A stretch of DNA of 64,000 nt from Papaver somniferum (GCF_003573695.1 NC_039362.1:15954063-16018062), one strand, 5' to 3'. Positions 34,640-46,785 are shown, numbered from the stretch's first letter. Notes: generated from the sequence alone by a model not told the origin. Program-made: numbers and translations.

Positions 34640-35294
34640 TGTTACAACATTGCTCGGTCGAACTCACATGCGTTGCTATCTCAAACATGTTTGTCAAGTT
34701 TAGTTGTCAAAACTATATGTCTTGATTTCTAGGATACTTATAGCTAAGTCTCGGTTTAGGACAGTTTAGTGTAGCTGAGCTCCAGACTCCATGGAGATCA
34801 TCTTACGAAGACGAAGAACTACTCAAGGAACCAGTGGAACTTCATCCGACTAAAAGGTATGTGGAGACTTGAACTTATCTATCACTCAAAAGTCTATATA
34901 CTCTATCTCCTACTCTTGAGACAAAGTCGTATAAGTATGATAGTTTTCATACATACACATTTTCTATTTCGAGCCGAGTTTACTCGCCTATATTTTCTCA
35001 AAATATGCGTTGGTAAGATTTCGCTTTAACCACTTTTCATCTTAACCCGTGACGAGAGTCATGATGACGTTTCAATCTTAAAAATAACTTTGATGACGAT
35101 AGTTGTGAATAACGACTATTATAACATTATAGAAGAATGTTTCAATAATTGAAAGTTGAGATTACGTAACCAACTATGGATATAAGCATATTTAGTGTGT
35201 TCGCACATTAGTGTATAAATCCATGTGCCGGAAACCAAGTGTGTGCATTTGTGTGCATACGGTATTGGTGAAGGAGACAGGTTGAGTTTGTAAG
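34640..35294 (+). repeat. LTR copy F: 3' LTR truncated by a LINE
   Basis: It begins TGTTACAACATTGCTCGGTC and runs collinear with copy C (AAAGGTATGTGGAGACTTGAA, GTTGGTAAGATTTCGCTTT). It stops at 35,294, where a poly-T run starts. The remaining about 1.7 kb of this LTR is not seen on the far side. Confidence 0.78.
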
Positions 35295-36935
35295 TTTTTT
35301 TTTTTTTTTTGGCTGAATCACATTTTTTATTAATAGAGAAACTGAAAAAAGCTTACAGGACTGATTCAAAAAAAACAACAAAATAAAAGGGCAAGAAAAG
35401 AAGAAGACTAAACAGCAGGCCCAAAACCTAAGCCCACAACCAGAATACAACTCTTATAGCATTACAAGAAAATGACAATTATTGCTTGTCAGACTGTAAA
35501 GAAACTTCTCACCTGAGAATCATAAGAATGATTCCAGCTAACTCCATTTAACCTATAACCTCCTTCATGAACCATTTGCTTGATTCTGCATTTAAAACCA
35601 TTAAGATTTGGTTTCTTCTCTTCAAATTTTTTTGCATTTTTCTGAAACCATAATTCTTTCATGGTTGCACAAGCTGCAATCATCCAAACCTGCCTGACAA
35701 AAGGACTTTTATACTTGGCTGCAACACAAATATCAGCAAATGATGTTGGATTTGCAAAACAGAAAACTCTGTTCAGCCAATTCCAGATATCAGCACTGAA
35801 ATCACATTCCCATAAAGTGTGGTTCATGTTGTCCTGAGCTTTCAAACATATACAGCACCTGGAAACCATTTCAAATCCATTATTTCTCATAACCTTATCA
35901 TCCACATATATTGCTTGTTGTAACTTCCAGATGTTACTGGCTATACTGGGATGAATATAATTCTGCCAGACAAACTTGGTCCATGATAGCTTAACCTACT
36001 TATGCCTAATTCTCTCAACAACAATGTCAGTAAGAAACTTGCCATCTTTGCTAGCAATCCACACACTGATCCCTACCACCTTTTATTACAGGCAAGGACT
36101 GCACAGAAATAATGTGTTGTAATTCAGGTACAAAACACCAATTATCTTCATGAATTAAGTCTTTCACCTTCATATGAATATGACACTTCACATAATCTGT
36201 ATATAACCAACATAATCAATTATGGAAACTCCACCTAACCAATTGTCAAACCATACAGAAATTCTTGAGTCATCCCCAACTTTCCATCTAATATCTTCTT
36301 TCAGAGCGTCCCAAGCCCATTTTAATCCTTTCCAAACTGAAGATTGTTTCCAATTACTTGTCCATTGACCATTTCTGTCTTTAAATTTAGCAGCAAAGAA
36401 TAGAGCCCATTCTTCATCTGAAATTAACATCTTCCACATCAGCTTCATCAACAAAGATTTATTGATTGTTTCCAATCTCTTAATGCCAAGACCTCTTTCA
36501 TCATATGGTGTACACACTCTTTTCCAAGAAATTGTTTTAAACTTTCTTATCTCACCATCACCAGTCCACAAGAAGTTTCTTATTAATTTTTCACACACTT
36601 TAATCACAGACAAAGGCCATTGGTAAACTGACATATTGTAAATGGGAATACTACACAGTACATATTTTACCAGAACCAGCCTGTCTTGAAATGATAGCAA
36701 CCTCCCCTTCCATGCTGCCAATTTTTTCTGAATTAGCTCAACTACTGGCCATAGCATTGCAGAAGTGATCTTTCCTGGATCCAAATACACACTCAAATAC
36801 TTATCTGGAAATTTAGATATTTCCATATTAACAAGTTCACTAATAAAGTTTTTCCTCTGTTGTGTAGTGCCATCCACAAAGAGCTTACTTTTAAGCTTAT
36901 TGATAACTTGACCAGAGCAAGCTTGATAAGTATCT
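35295..36935 (-). mobile_element. 5'-truncated LINE fragment 3 (RT C-terminus and zinc-finger region)
   Basis: A 16-bp T run at 35,295-35,310 is the A tail of a minus-strand LINE. 36,877-36,188 encodes the end of reverse transcriptase (NMEISKFPDKYLSVYLDPGK, WKGRLLSFQDRLVLVKYVL, WKRVCTPYDERGLGIKRL). 35,905-35,489 encodes CCICLKAQDNMNHTLWECDF, the Cys/His region. It belongs to a different LINE family from copies 1 and 2. The frame is broken between 35,906 and 36,187. Confidence 0.85.
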
Positions 36936-37023
36936 ATGAAAATCGGGGGTTAGACAAAATAGATGCAAAATGAACACAATCAACAGAAACGCGTATATTT
37001 ATGAAAATATGGAGTCGGTCTAG

Positions 37024-38060
37024 TTAGTTTAAATTTACCTGATTCGTTCTGGATTGCCTTATGGAAACTGGACATTTCCCAAAGGATTAAACTTTTTCTT
37101 TGAAAATGTCTTCAAAACGCCGTATCTACAACTCTAAACTTTTTGGAAAGGTAAAAGTTGTTGATCCTTATTGTACCATGTGTGGAACTGAAACAGAAAC
37201 TACTAAACACCTCTTGCTACATTGTCCTTATGCTAAAGAAATATGGAACTCGACCCCAAACCCTGTCGCCCTTAACATAAATAGTTCAAGTACTTTCTTG
37301 GAGCTCTGTAAGGATTGGATCAAGAACCCTAGAAAAGGAATTTCCCTAGAATTGATGCTTACTAAGATGTGGTTTATTTAGAAGGAAAGATGTAACAGAG
37401 TTTTTGAAAACAAAATTACAACAGTCAAGAATCTAGCTATGTAAATACAAGGGCATGTAGCTTTCTGGGCACAGAGAAGTAACCTTCAGAATAAAGCCAA
37501 AAAAACTAAAAGAGGAAAACTCTGATACCTTTGTGGCACGCACCTTCAAAACACACTCTTAAGATTGATGTAGGTGCGGCATGGATTTCTGATAGTCTAC
37601 CTTCCAGTTATGCTTTAATTCTAAGAGATGATACAGGAAATTCAGGAGGAGGGAAAGCGGGACAATCAGCAACAACAGACCCACAAAAAACAGAGGCTTT
37701 AGGAGTGATGCAGGCACCTATTTGGGCGCATGAAAAAGGTCTTGAAAAATTCAACATAGAAGGAGATTGTAAAAGTATTTTCAAGCATTTACAAGGAAAG
37801 ACAACTGACATATCCTGGCGCTCAAAGACTTATCTCGATAAAGCAAACAGACTAGCACATCTATGTAACAATTTTTTAGGTTTTTACTTTGTTCCAAGAT
37901 TATGGAGTGGCAGAAATTTAGGAAAATTTGTAAGACCTTTAAACACTACCGTCACGTATGAATTTTAATGGATCCCAACATTTGAGTGGGGTTTTCGTAC
38001 CACAAGTTTGGTCACCTTGGGTTTTTATGACTAGTTTTGAAAAAAAGCAACAAAAAAAAA
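37024..38060 (+). mobile_element. LINE fragment 4: zinc-finger region and RNase H
   Basis: On the plus strand, WIALWKLDISQRIKLFL and then YCTMCGTETETTKHLLLHCPYAKEIW form the zinc-finger part (about 37,050-37,250). An RNase H follows at 37,531-37,968 with KIDVGAAW, QKTEALGVMQA and IEGDCKSIFKHL. The last acidic motif looks altered (KANRLAHLC). There is an internal stop near 37,070 and a gap at 37,382-37,530. A-rich sequence near 38,037-38,060 may be the old tail. Confidence 0.8.
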
Positions 38061-38340
38061 GGCGTCCTTGGTAATATTTTCTATCAATTCGCCAATACCC
38101 ACAAACTTGCAAAATAATCTCAAGATATGAAATTAAAGAAGCAAATCCGAAAGGAGGAGCAATTCCCTTCATCCTCATTCAAAAGAAGTCTAAAAGTTAC
38201 ATATCAAAACTAAAAAAATATATGATTCCATGGGTTCCTTCCTAGACATCCCAATTGACAATACCTATCCCATACATAAAAACCACAATAGCATCGCTTT
38301 CATCAAATGACTCGAAAAGCTCCAACTTCACCCCATCCTC

Positions 38341-39937
38341 TCAAGCATAATTCAATCTGAATATGTCATTCAGAACGTAGTAGGTGTTTTGAGCTGGCAT
38401 CAAATGGAACATCTGAGAGTTCGAAAGCAATAAAAAGGAATACAGTAAGCGATAACATATTTAATAGGAATTGCAAGAAACTCAACGTTACAGAACGAAC
38501 GAAAGTAACTGAAGTTCAAGCCGCTTCAGGCACATTAATTGAAGGTTTAAGTAATAAGAAACCCAGCATATAAGGATTTCTTGTGATTCTTTTTCTTACA
38601 AACACTCTGTTACGCTAAACAAAGAAGGTAATCAAACCCTTATTATACTACAGAACGAAACATCAATACACAATTCCAACCAACAGACCGATAGTAAAAA
38701 GGAATACAGTAAGCGACAATATGTTTAATAGGAGTTGCAAGAAACTCAACGTAAAAGAACAAACGAAAGTAACTGAAGTTCAAGTAGCTTCAGGCACATT
38801 AATTGAAGGTTTAAGTAATAAGAAACCCAGCATATAAGGATTTTCTTGTGATTCTTTTTCTTACAAACACGCTGTTACGCTAAACAAAGAAGGTAATCAA
38901 ACCCTTATTATACTACAGAACGAAACATCAATACACAATTCCAACCAACAGACCGATAGCAAAAAGGAATACAGTAAGCGACAATATATTTAATAGGAGT
39001 TGCAAGAAACTCAACGTAAAAGAACAAACAAAAGTAACTGAAGTTCAAGTCGCTTCAGGCACATTAATTGAAGGTTTAAGTAATAAGAAACCAAGCATAT
39101 AAGGATTTCTTGTGATTCTTTTTCTTACAAACACTCTGTTACACTAAACAAAGAAGGTAATCAAACCCTTATTATACTACAGAACGAAACATCAATACTC
39201 AATTCCAACTAACAAAAGACCGATAGTAATTACAGCTGTCATAAATGATTCTATCGGATGTGTGTTTCAACCAAACAAGTGATATGAGCAAAACATTGCC
39301 AGGCAATAATTCCAAACACAAATACCTTATGTAAAATCACCTCGAAGCGCAATTCACACAAAGCAAAATCATGGAGCAGTTCAAATCTACAAGCAAGGTG
39401 TCACCACTGCTTAACAGATTGTTTCCCTAACAGTATATTGTTCAATTGTTCAAAATCATGGAACAGTTAAAATCTACAAACAAGCAAAGATGTCACTACT
39501 TAACAGAGATTATCACCAACTTATTGTTCAAGATCATATATCTCTAAGTAAATTCACAGTTACAGAAGGGCAAAATAGTAACCAAAAAGGAAAAATCAAA
39601 AAAATACAGATCTAGCTGGGGTTTTGGTTTGAGAACAAACCTGACTGAATTTCAAGGCATGTTGTTCACCGGCAAGTTGAAGACTGCCACTAACAAAAAC
39701 AAGCATACCACCAGCAGGACCAGAAGGTTGACAATCAACAGTTGTGATTGTATGTTTACATTGTTGGAACGGTAAACTGTTCAATTTAGCAACAATGTTT
39801 TGCGATCCTTGGATCTGTTGACCTTCAAACGTTAACATTGATCCTTCTTGATATAAACTCCCTAGACTCCCACGATTTGCATCAAATGTTGTATAGTAGT
39901 GTTCTACAAACGCTTTTGATACTGCTTCTGGATCCAT
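38341..39937 (-). CDS. NTF2: Nuclear transport factor 2 (NTF2), two exons
   Basis: Exon 1 is 39,937-39,641 (99 codons, MDPEAVSKAFVEHYYTTFDA...HALKFSQ) and ends before GTTTGT. Exon 2 is 38,412-38,341 (MFHLMPAQNTYYVLNDIFRLNYA-stop) after CTCTCAG. The spliced product is 122 residues, the usual plant NTF2 length, with no break. NTF2 is a small cone-shaped homodimer that binds GDP-Ran and FxFG nucleoporins and returns Ran to the nucleus. The conserved MLTFEG, PFQQCKH and SGPAGGMLVFVSG stretches are present. The 1,228-bp intron holds a tandem repeat. This is the only gene in the window that looks functional. Confidence 0.95.
38437..39230. repeat. Three-copy 264/265-bp tandem repeat in the NTF2 intron
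   Basis: GGAATACAGTAAGCGA recurs at 38,437, 38,701 and 38,966. All of the following sequence repeats, including GAAACTCAACGTAAAAGAAC, TTAATTGAAGGTTTAAGTAA and ACAGACCGATAG. Copies differ at only a few bases, so the expansion is recent. Confidence 0.92.
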
Positions 39938-40290
39938 CTCTCTGCAACTCTTTTCTCTTTTCAGAAGGAAGAATGAGAATTCAGAAATTGGGGAAAAATA
40001 GGAAAGCAGATTTGCTTATTAGAAGGAAAATAAATACTAGGGTCTATCACTTTTATTTTTATATATTTTAATTATGGTCTATGAATGTTAGTTAGGTTTT
40101 GACTCTTTGACTAGCAAAGACTTTGGTTGAGTGTGTTGTTATTTTATTTATTTTGTACTTTTTTTTAAGCTTGAGCATTTCCCAGCCAGGCTCCCAGCAG
40201 ATTTATCAGAGGGTGTCTGGAGTCCTCTAGATCCTGGTTAGCGATTGTGAAAACTGAACTATTGTCCTTTCTTTTGATGGGCCTTATTAA
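39938..40290 (-). promoter_or_regulatory. NTF2 5' leader and promoter region
   Basis: On the minus strand an AT-rich ATATATAAAAAT stretch lies about 115 bp upstream of the ATG (near 40,050-40,065) and could act as a TATA box. No transcript evidence can be seen here. Confidence 0.35.
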
Positions 40291-40431
40291 ATATGTCTAA
40301 CAAACTTTACAAATGTCTCTAGTGGCATAATTGAAAATTTTCATTAAAAACATAATTTTAATGATTCCATATTTATCCTCCTCACTGTCCCTCTTCTTCG
40401 TCACTTCTTACGACAGAAAAAAATCAAATCA

Positions 40432-40683
40432 ATGAAATCGCTCCCGTCATCATCTACATCGCTTCCACCACCACCGGAATCAGCACCACCAAAATCTACA
40501 CCACCACTTCGTCACTTCATGCATTTGATTTTGTGTTCTATCATGTTTTGCTTTCCCTTATTCTTCAACCAGATCCATCGACGACATCAGTTCATCAAAA
40601 AAAAAACAACTAATAAATGGAGAAAGGTCGATGAAAATCATCAACAAAAACTAAAAAAACGAAGATTAATCAACGAAAAATGA
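40432..40683 (+). CDS. Low-complexity ORF, unrecognised
   Basis: 83 codons: a Ser/Pro-rich start (SLPPPPESAPPKSTPP), a short hydrophobic stretch and a basic Lys-rich end. I see no family signature. It stands at the head of the repeat block 40,700-41,700, as the basic ORF does in the 7.3-12.6-kb block. It is probably not a real gene. Confidence 0.2.
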   Translation: MKSLPSSSTSLPPPPESAPPKSTPPLRHFMHLILCSIMFCFPLFFNQIHRRHQFIKKKTTNKWRKVDENHQQKLKKRRLINEK

Positions 40684-41035
40684 ATCGAAAGATAAGTATG
40701 ATATCTCAATTAATCGATGGAGATCTGATTTTAGGTTGCAATTATAGATCGAGATATGGTTTAGGTTACGATTTATGATGGTGGTGTAGCAGCGATGGCA
40801 GATGAGGTATGTATTTGAATCTAGGTTTCTTTCGGTACTGGTGGTATTTTAAGTGATTGTGACGTAGATGAGAATAGTTTAATACTAAGAAATTGATGAT
40901 GTATATGGAGGTGGTTTCGGTTGGAATAATGAAATTTGTGTTAGGTTTTAGTTCTGGTTGTTTTTGGTGGTGGTGGCGGTGGTGTTTATGAAGCTACAGG
41001 TAATGATCAATTTTTGTGGTTTATATGTTTTTATG

Positions 41036-41495
41036 GGATCAATTGTTGTTGTTGATCCATTTTATGCGATCAACTCCTGTTGTTGACCCAATTTTTTATT
41101 GGATCAACTATGGTTGTTGATCCATCTATGGGATCAACTCCTGTTGTTGACCTAATTTTTTATGGGATCAACTACTGTTGTTGATCCTTTGAACTCCTAT
41201 TGTTGACAATATTTCCTTGGATAAGTATAATCATGCTTGTAGTTTAAATCATGATTTGTAGTTTAAATCATGTAAATTTCTTCCAATGTTGAACTGTGGT
41301 GCAATGGTAGCATGATTGACTCTATGTCGGATGATGTGTGTTCGACTCACGTCAAGTTCACTCCATTTACATGGATCAACTTCTATTGTTGATCCTTTTT
41401 TTTGGATCAAATATCGTTGTTGATCCCCTAAATTGGATCAACTACTACTGTTGGTTCTATTTTTATTTGGATCAACTACTGTTGTTGATACAAAA
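41036..41495. repeat. About ten palindromic GGATCAAC...GTTGATCC repeats
   Basis: Units of 30-35 bp, each GGATCAACTnCTGTTGTTGATCC followed by a T-rich spacer, occur near 41,038, 41,068, 41,101, 41,131, 41,165, 41,373, 41,403, 41,434 and 41,469. One decayed unit lies near 41,191. The core can form an 8-bp stem. The array is interrupted at about 41,215-41,372 by the tRNA-like sequence. Confidence 0.88.
41290..41360 (+). tRNA. Degenerate tRNA-Trp-like sequence (pseudogene or tRNA-derived)
   Basis: The A-box region TGTGGTGCAATGGTAGCAT and the B-box region GTGTGTTCGACTCACG are well kept. TGAACT at 41,290-41,295 pairs perfectly with AGTTCA at 41,355-41,360. Overall it lines up with plant tRNA-Trp (GTGGCGCAATGGTAGCGC, GACTCCAGATC, GTGTTCGATTCACGTC). 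The anticodon loop reads CTCTATG, giving CTA instead of CCA, and the anticodon stem is weakened by G-T pairs and a mismatch. It is probably a pseudogene or the head of a SINE-like sequence. Confidence 0.55.
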
Positions 41496-41504
41496 ATATC
41501 TGAA

Positions 41505-41660
41505 CCAGTGGTGGTGGCGGCAACAAACTAGTGGTGGTGGTGGAGGACTGGTGGTGGTGTAATGGTGGTGGTTAAGGAGTGGTGGTGGCAGTTGGTAGGT
41601 GGTGGTAGAATGGTAGTTGAATGTTGGTGGTGGTGGTGCTAGTGGTGGTGGTGAAATGGT
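41505..41660. repeat. GGT/GTG-rich simple sequence
   Basis: Runs of GTGGTGGTGG dominate, with short interruptions. G-rich on the plus strand. A smaller GGTGGTGGTGGCGGTGG stretch lies near 40,966-40,985. Confidence 0.85.
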
Positions 41661-41699
41661 AGAGAAAGAAATTTGTTCCATTTTGAAATAAAGAAAAAT

Positions 41700-43080
41700 A
41701 TTACATGGATGAGGGTATTAAGGTAATCTAATATTAAATGGATAAGGTTATAAAAAAGTAGGGACATATTTATTTTTGCATAAGAATATATTTATTGGGT
41801 GTCAAAAGTAAGGATATATAAGCGAGTGATAATAATTCGAGTCGGCGAAAAAGCGTGCATTATCCGGCCAGGTGAAATGAAAGTTCGATTAAAAATTCGG
41901 TCAATTATGCATCATTCGATAAGAATGGGTAAATTCATTAATGCGCATATATTTCTTTTTAGATATTTGAGTTCAGTATTAATTATCGGGACATGTTAAA
42001 TTGTAATAAATGACTTTTTAGTACTACTATGTTGGGTGTCCGGTGGATTTAGAAAGTGTTTGGATGTTAAGATTGCTAAAAAAAATAGAATTTAATCTCA
42101 AACATTAGAAATAAAAAGGATTTTGCTCCATGAAAAGTATAGTATATTTTACTTCTGGAAGTTATCTTGAAATTTTGTTATCAAACTAGTAAATTTTAAC
42201 ATTTCGACTCAATTAAGTTGAAAAATTATTAAGATGTATCCAAGCAACCTTTAACTTTTTTTATTACTTTTCTTTTGGAAATTGATTTGGTTATAATCTG
42301 GAACCATTGTAGGAAATTAAAAAGAATCTTTTTCATCAGACGGATGCCATTTTAGTGGTAATTCAATTTACTAACCACGATTTTAAGAAGGAATTAAAAT
42401 ATATTAACAGGATATTTGGATACCAGAAACAAAAGTCAAGTCAAAAGAAGCAAATTCTTATTCTTCTTTCAATCAGGAATATAATAATGTGTTTTTGTAT
42501 TTTTTTTTTACTGGTCGTGCCGTTCATTAAAGAACTTGTTGATTTTTTAAAATGATATGTTGAATTATATCACATGGTTATTGCGGTTCACAACTTACTC
42601 CCCTTCGTATATGTGAATGGAGGAGGCGTTGAGATGAGATTACGACGACATTAGCATTACAAAAAGGCATGCATCCATGATTCAGCATGTCCAATAACAT
42701 TCACTTATCATGGTAGAATTCTTATGGCAGAAGCTATAATTGCAAAAGTTCTTACTTCTTAGGGATTGCAAGTTCTCCTCTTGACGCCAGACGAGATTTT
42801 CTAGGATTCATCCAGAAAAGGATTCAAATCATCTTATGAATATGGAGATCTCAACTATTTGGTGGATATTTTAGTTGAAATGGATGTCAAGAAACACTTT
42901 TCTTAATCATGCAGGAAGATTATATGCACTATCTTTAGGTTGACAGAGATAATAAAACTAAAATTATAATTGAGGATCAAATCGCATTCAAGTGGTGTTT
43001 CATCTACGATATATTGTTTGTTCTAAATTACAACAATCATATACATCTAATTGACCACAAGATATTCTTGAGATATTTTT
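41700..43080. other. AT-rich intergenic DNA, no gene seen
   Basis: The GTGTTTGGATGTTAAG / ATCCAAGCAACC pair at about 42,056 and 42,238 may bound a small MITE. No ORF is convincing. Confidence 0.35.
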
Positions 43081-43810
43081 CTAGAATCAATTATTAACCG
43101 AGTATGACTTAACATTCCCTCTCAAGATGAAAGCTTGGATCGAAGCATGTCAATACGACTATGTGATAGATCTTTTGTAAAAATATCATGATGTATGAAA
43201 ATGTTGATCCAATAATTATCATTTCGTTCTTGACAAGTCTCAGATAATCAGGGAGCAAGAGCAAGTCTCGTTACTTATGAGGTTGATTTCGGAAAAATTT
43301 ATTGATAGATTTTACAGTATGAAGAAAATAAATTATTGTATTAATCAATTTTTTATGAAACCGACAATACAATGAAGCGTTCATAGGACAACAATATATA
43401 AAAATGACACAACACTAAGGCAGTTTTTGATCATATTCAAAGGCATCAACTGATCATATTTTAAGCTATCAGAAGTAGAAATGTAAGGTTAAGAAATCTT
43501 ACTTACAAAGATAAAATAGTAACAAGTAAACTTGTAGTATTACTCTAATACTCCCCCTCAAATTGAAGTTTGGAGTAAAGCAAATACTTCAGTTTGGCTA
43601 AATTAATAAAACCTATAGTGAATAAAAATCTCGCAGATAAAAACTTTCATTCTTCGTTCTGCTAACTTCATGTTTTGTGAGAAAATTAAAATTTCTCTTC
43701 AATCCAATATGAGAAATCTAGTGTTTTTCTTCAATTACGTAGTATGAGAAAGTTGGTATTTCTCTTCAATTGATAATGTGAGAAAGTTGGTGTTTCTCTT
43801 CAGAGTTTAT
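43081..43810 (-). mobile_element. Copia 3'-end remnants (two polypurine-tract/LTR junctions)
   Basis: On the minus strand GCTTTCATCTTGAGAGGGAATG is followed by TTAAGTCATACTCGG (junction near 43,113). A second TTGAGGGGGAGTATTAGAG junction is near 43,545-43,563. Both look like the purine tract just before a Copia 3' LTR. A three-copy about 34-bp repeat (TATGAGAAAGTTGGTGTTTCTCTTC) follows at 43,708-43,809. No coding domain survives. Confidence 0.4.
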
Positions 43811-44319
43811 AATATGACATTGTCTGAAATACATTTTCAAATGATAGTGAAAATGTTTTATGCACCTCTGGCTTTTAACAGGGCTTAAAATGTTGTTGGG
43901 TAGGTATGAAAAGTGTTATAACCGGTTTTAGAAATTTTTAAGAAGTAAGATTGTGAAATAATTTTGAATGTAGGTATTAAGAAGTTGTAAACTGGTTTTA
44001 AGATGTTTTGAGTGGTGCTTCTGATGATGAATTTTTTTTTTTAGAGATTTGTTAATGGGTTTTGAAGATGTATCAGAAGATTTTGATGGTATGAATAATG
44101 AGTTTGTAAGTAATTTTAAATTGTTTTTGAAAAGAAAATATCATTAAATGGTTGTGAAAGGTATCATCGACATCTAATCTGGGAAATCATCAAAAAAAAT
44201 GAAACTAGTTTCAAAGAAGATGTATCTTGTGTGTGTCAACTCTAATAAGATTCAAGAGCATTATACTCTCTTGTACTGATTATTAACCAATACCCAAAAA
44301 GTTAACTACTTATTGCTAT

Positions 44320-45270
44320 TGTCAGAGCATTTCTTGGTTGAACCTACTGGCGTTGGTTTGTCAAGTTAGTTGTCAAATTTAGATGCAAAAATGCACTCTT
44401 GATTTAGTCTATTAAAGTCAGTTTCGTACTAGATTAGGTTTAAGAAGTATAATATAGAATCAAAGATATTCTTGAATAATGGAGATTAAAGACTACACGA
44501 AGATATCTTCGAGAACTTTATTAAAGGTTAATAACAAACACTCGATTCTCTTGTTTGCTCTACCTCTCTATCTACCGAAACAAGTGCTCACTCTATGAAA
44601 CAATTCATACGAGGGTAAATATACATTTATATATATACTCGAGGATATTTGAGCCTAATACTTTAATGAGAATGACCTTTGTCCCTGGAAAGGTCCTTAT
44701 GTTGTAATAAATGAAAACACGAATCCAACGAGCCAAGTATCACTAATTTCCGAGCTATAACGAAGAAGTTATGAATGATTTATCAAAGAAGCACTTATAT
44801 GTGTGATTAAGGTTGATTTGGTGAATAGGAAATTGTACACGATTTTTTGGCAACAGTTCGCGAACTAAAACTGTAACTACGTGACTAAAGGCTTATTTTA
44901 GTCAAGTACTTGGTATTTCCTTTCCTAGACAAGATAACATTGTGTTCAAGCAACCTAGCCTTGATCATTCACTATAAATAGAGCTTTCATGTAACCACGC
45001 AAACTATCCCTTGGAAAATTGTGTGTGTGTCTTTCACATGTTTGTTTTCCACATTTTCTTTTCTTCATGAACTGCGAGTCAAAAATATTTTACGCGGGGA
45101 TCAGAAAGCACATGAAAGGTATCTTCTTTGATAATTTCAGTACGTATTTCTAGGTATTTTTCATAACCCTAGATTTGATAGATCAAGATATCTCTAGAGT
45201 TTCTAGGTGATCTTGTGAGCGAGAACCAATTAGGTTTCGGAACGTGTAAACCGTAATTGTTGAGAAACAT
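44320..45270 (+). repeat. Probable degenerate solo LTR
   Basis: It starts TGTCAGAGCATTTCTTGGTTG, similar to the LTR ends at 52,431 and in copies A-F. A TATA box (CACTATAAATAGAGC) is near 44,970, and there is a possible end GTTGAGAAACA at 45,270. No matching partner or duplication was found, so the limits are approximate. Confidence 0.4.
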
Positions 45271-45295
45271 CCCCTCATCATTGATCATTGTCCAA

Positions 45296-45727
45296 TTATT
45301 CTTCCGGAGTGAAATTTTTCGTAGGTGGTACAAAGTATGTGGTCTTATTTGATAAGAATTCTTTCATTAGCCATGTAATTTCATCAATAAAAGGATTAGT
45401 GGGTTGCAACACAAAACCACGTTTTCCTCCACATGTTCTATCTCCAGCATCGACGACAATATGCTTAGTAGATGCAGCCCACTTTCCAGCACCCTCCACT
45501 TCCCTGTTTACTTTGTTGGAATTCTCAATTTCCACATAGTAATAACAGCTAATAGCGTGTTTTTCCAAAATTTGCGAATGCAATTCATATAAGCTCTGGA
45601 TTTCAGGAATGTAATCTGTCGTGAAGGAGGGGTCAGCAATTTTAATCTCTAAGTAATATGTGACAATGTTTGCATCAGTTGTGCAAGAATAGAACCCCAA
45701 AAGGAACGTATGGATACTATAAATCAT
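45296..45727 (-). CDS. Unrecognised 143-residue ORF
   Basis: The frame is open from 45,727 to 45,296, with no low-complexity bias and a normal amino-acid mix (CYYYVEIENSNKVNREVEG, GDRTCGGKRGFVLQPTNPF). It could be an exon of a host gene or a transposon-captured fragment. I cannot assign a family. No splice partner was found nearby. Confidence 0.35.
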   Translation of the reverse strand: MIYSIHTFLLGFYSCTTDANIVTYYLEIKIADPSFTTDYIPEIQSLYELHSQILEKHAISCYYYVEIENSNKVNREVEGAGKWAASTKHIVVDAGDRTCGGKRGFVLQPTNPFIDEITWLMKEFLSNKTTYFVPPTKNFTPEE

Positions 45728-45739
45728 TGGGAGAGAAGT

Positions 45740-46785
45740 ACTTCTTCGTGCGACTCCTACTTCTTCTTATAAGGTTTCTGTAAACATATCCTACTAGACT
45801 TTGTTTTTCTTAAAGAAAATAACTAACATTTGATATTTATGTTTTAGATGGATGATTTGAAAATAGAAAATTGATATTTGTTAAAAATGCATAACAAAAT
45901 GTCTAAACTAATAAAAATATTATATGTGAGAAAAGAAAAAATTCACGAAAATATATAAATCATATTATACAAGAAAAATACATGTAAAAAAGGCATGTAT
46001 GTGTAAAAAATAAATAAATGAAACACCGTGTTTTGAACCCATGAGACATACTTTGACGGTTGCGTTAATATTAATGTGCACCGCAAATACATTAATTAAG
46101 ATACTATGAATGCATGATCGGGTTTTGTTAAGTTTTCTTTTAAACTATTTCTTGTAATGTTTATATATTAATTCATAATTAGCAGTAACAAATAAATGCA
46201 ATATGCTAAGAGCAAAATTAATACGCAAACAAGATATCTATATGCAAATACTCAAATGTAAGAAGAAGAAAAAAATACTACAAATCTTGCAAAAAAAAAC
46301 TAAATTTTAAATACATAGGCTCCGTGCATAATCACACACACTATCTCACAAGATGTGCGTCAATTTCTTATAAAGCTCAACTACAATGAATTAGTAGCTA
46401 ATTTCAAAATTTGTAATATAGGTAAACACCATTTACCTCGAAAAGAAAAAGGTATAATAAAACTAGAAGAAAAAAACTTGATTATAGGTGATAAAACAAT
46501 ACCCCAAACTCATCGATCCAACCACAATATTAGCGTATATTACAATCTCGTATGAATGCACAATGCTAGTATAGGAAAAGTTGAAGTTTAGCGTTCCCGA
46601 TTATAATCAATATTATTATTTACCAGATCTACTTAAATAATAACATCGCTAGTCAATCTTTCTTAATACATCGTCAATTGAAGGTATGACTTCATTCTCG
46701 TCTTCTGGATTTCATGTCTAGTAAGAAGATACTTAGTAAATTAAATTAAATATTTTATGGTTCACTACCAAGGATTTGTCTTCAA
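45740..46785. other. AT-rich intergenic DNA, no gene seen
   Basis: About 1 kb, with no convincing ORF or repeat structure. Confidence 0.4.
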
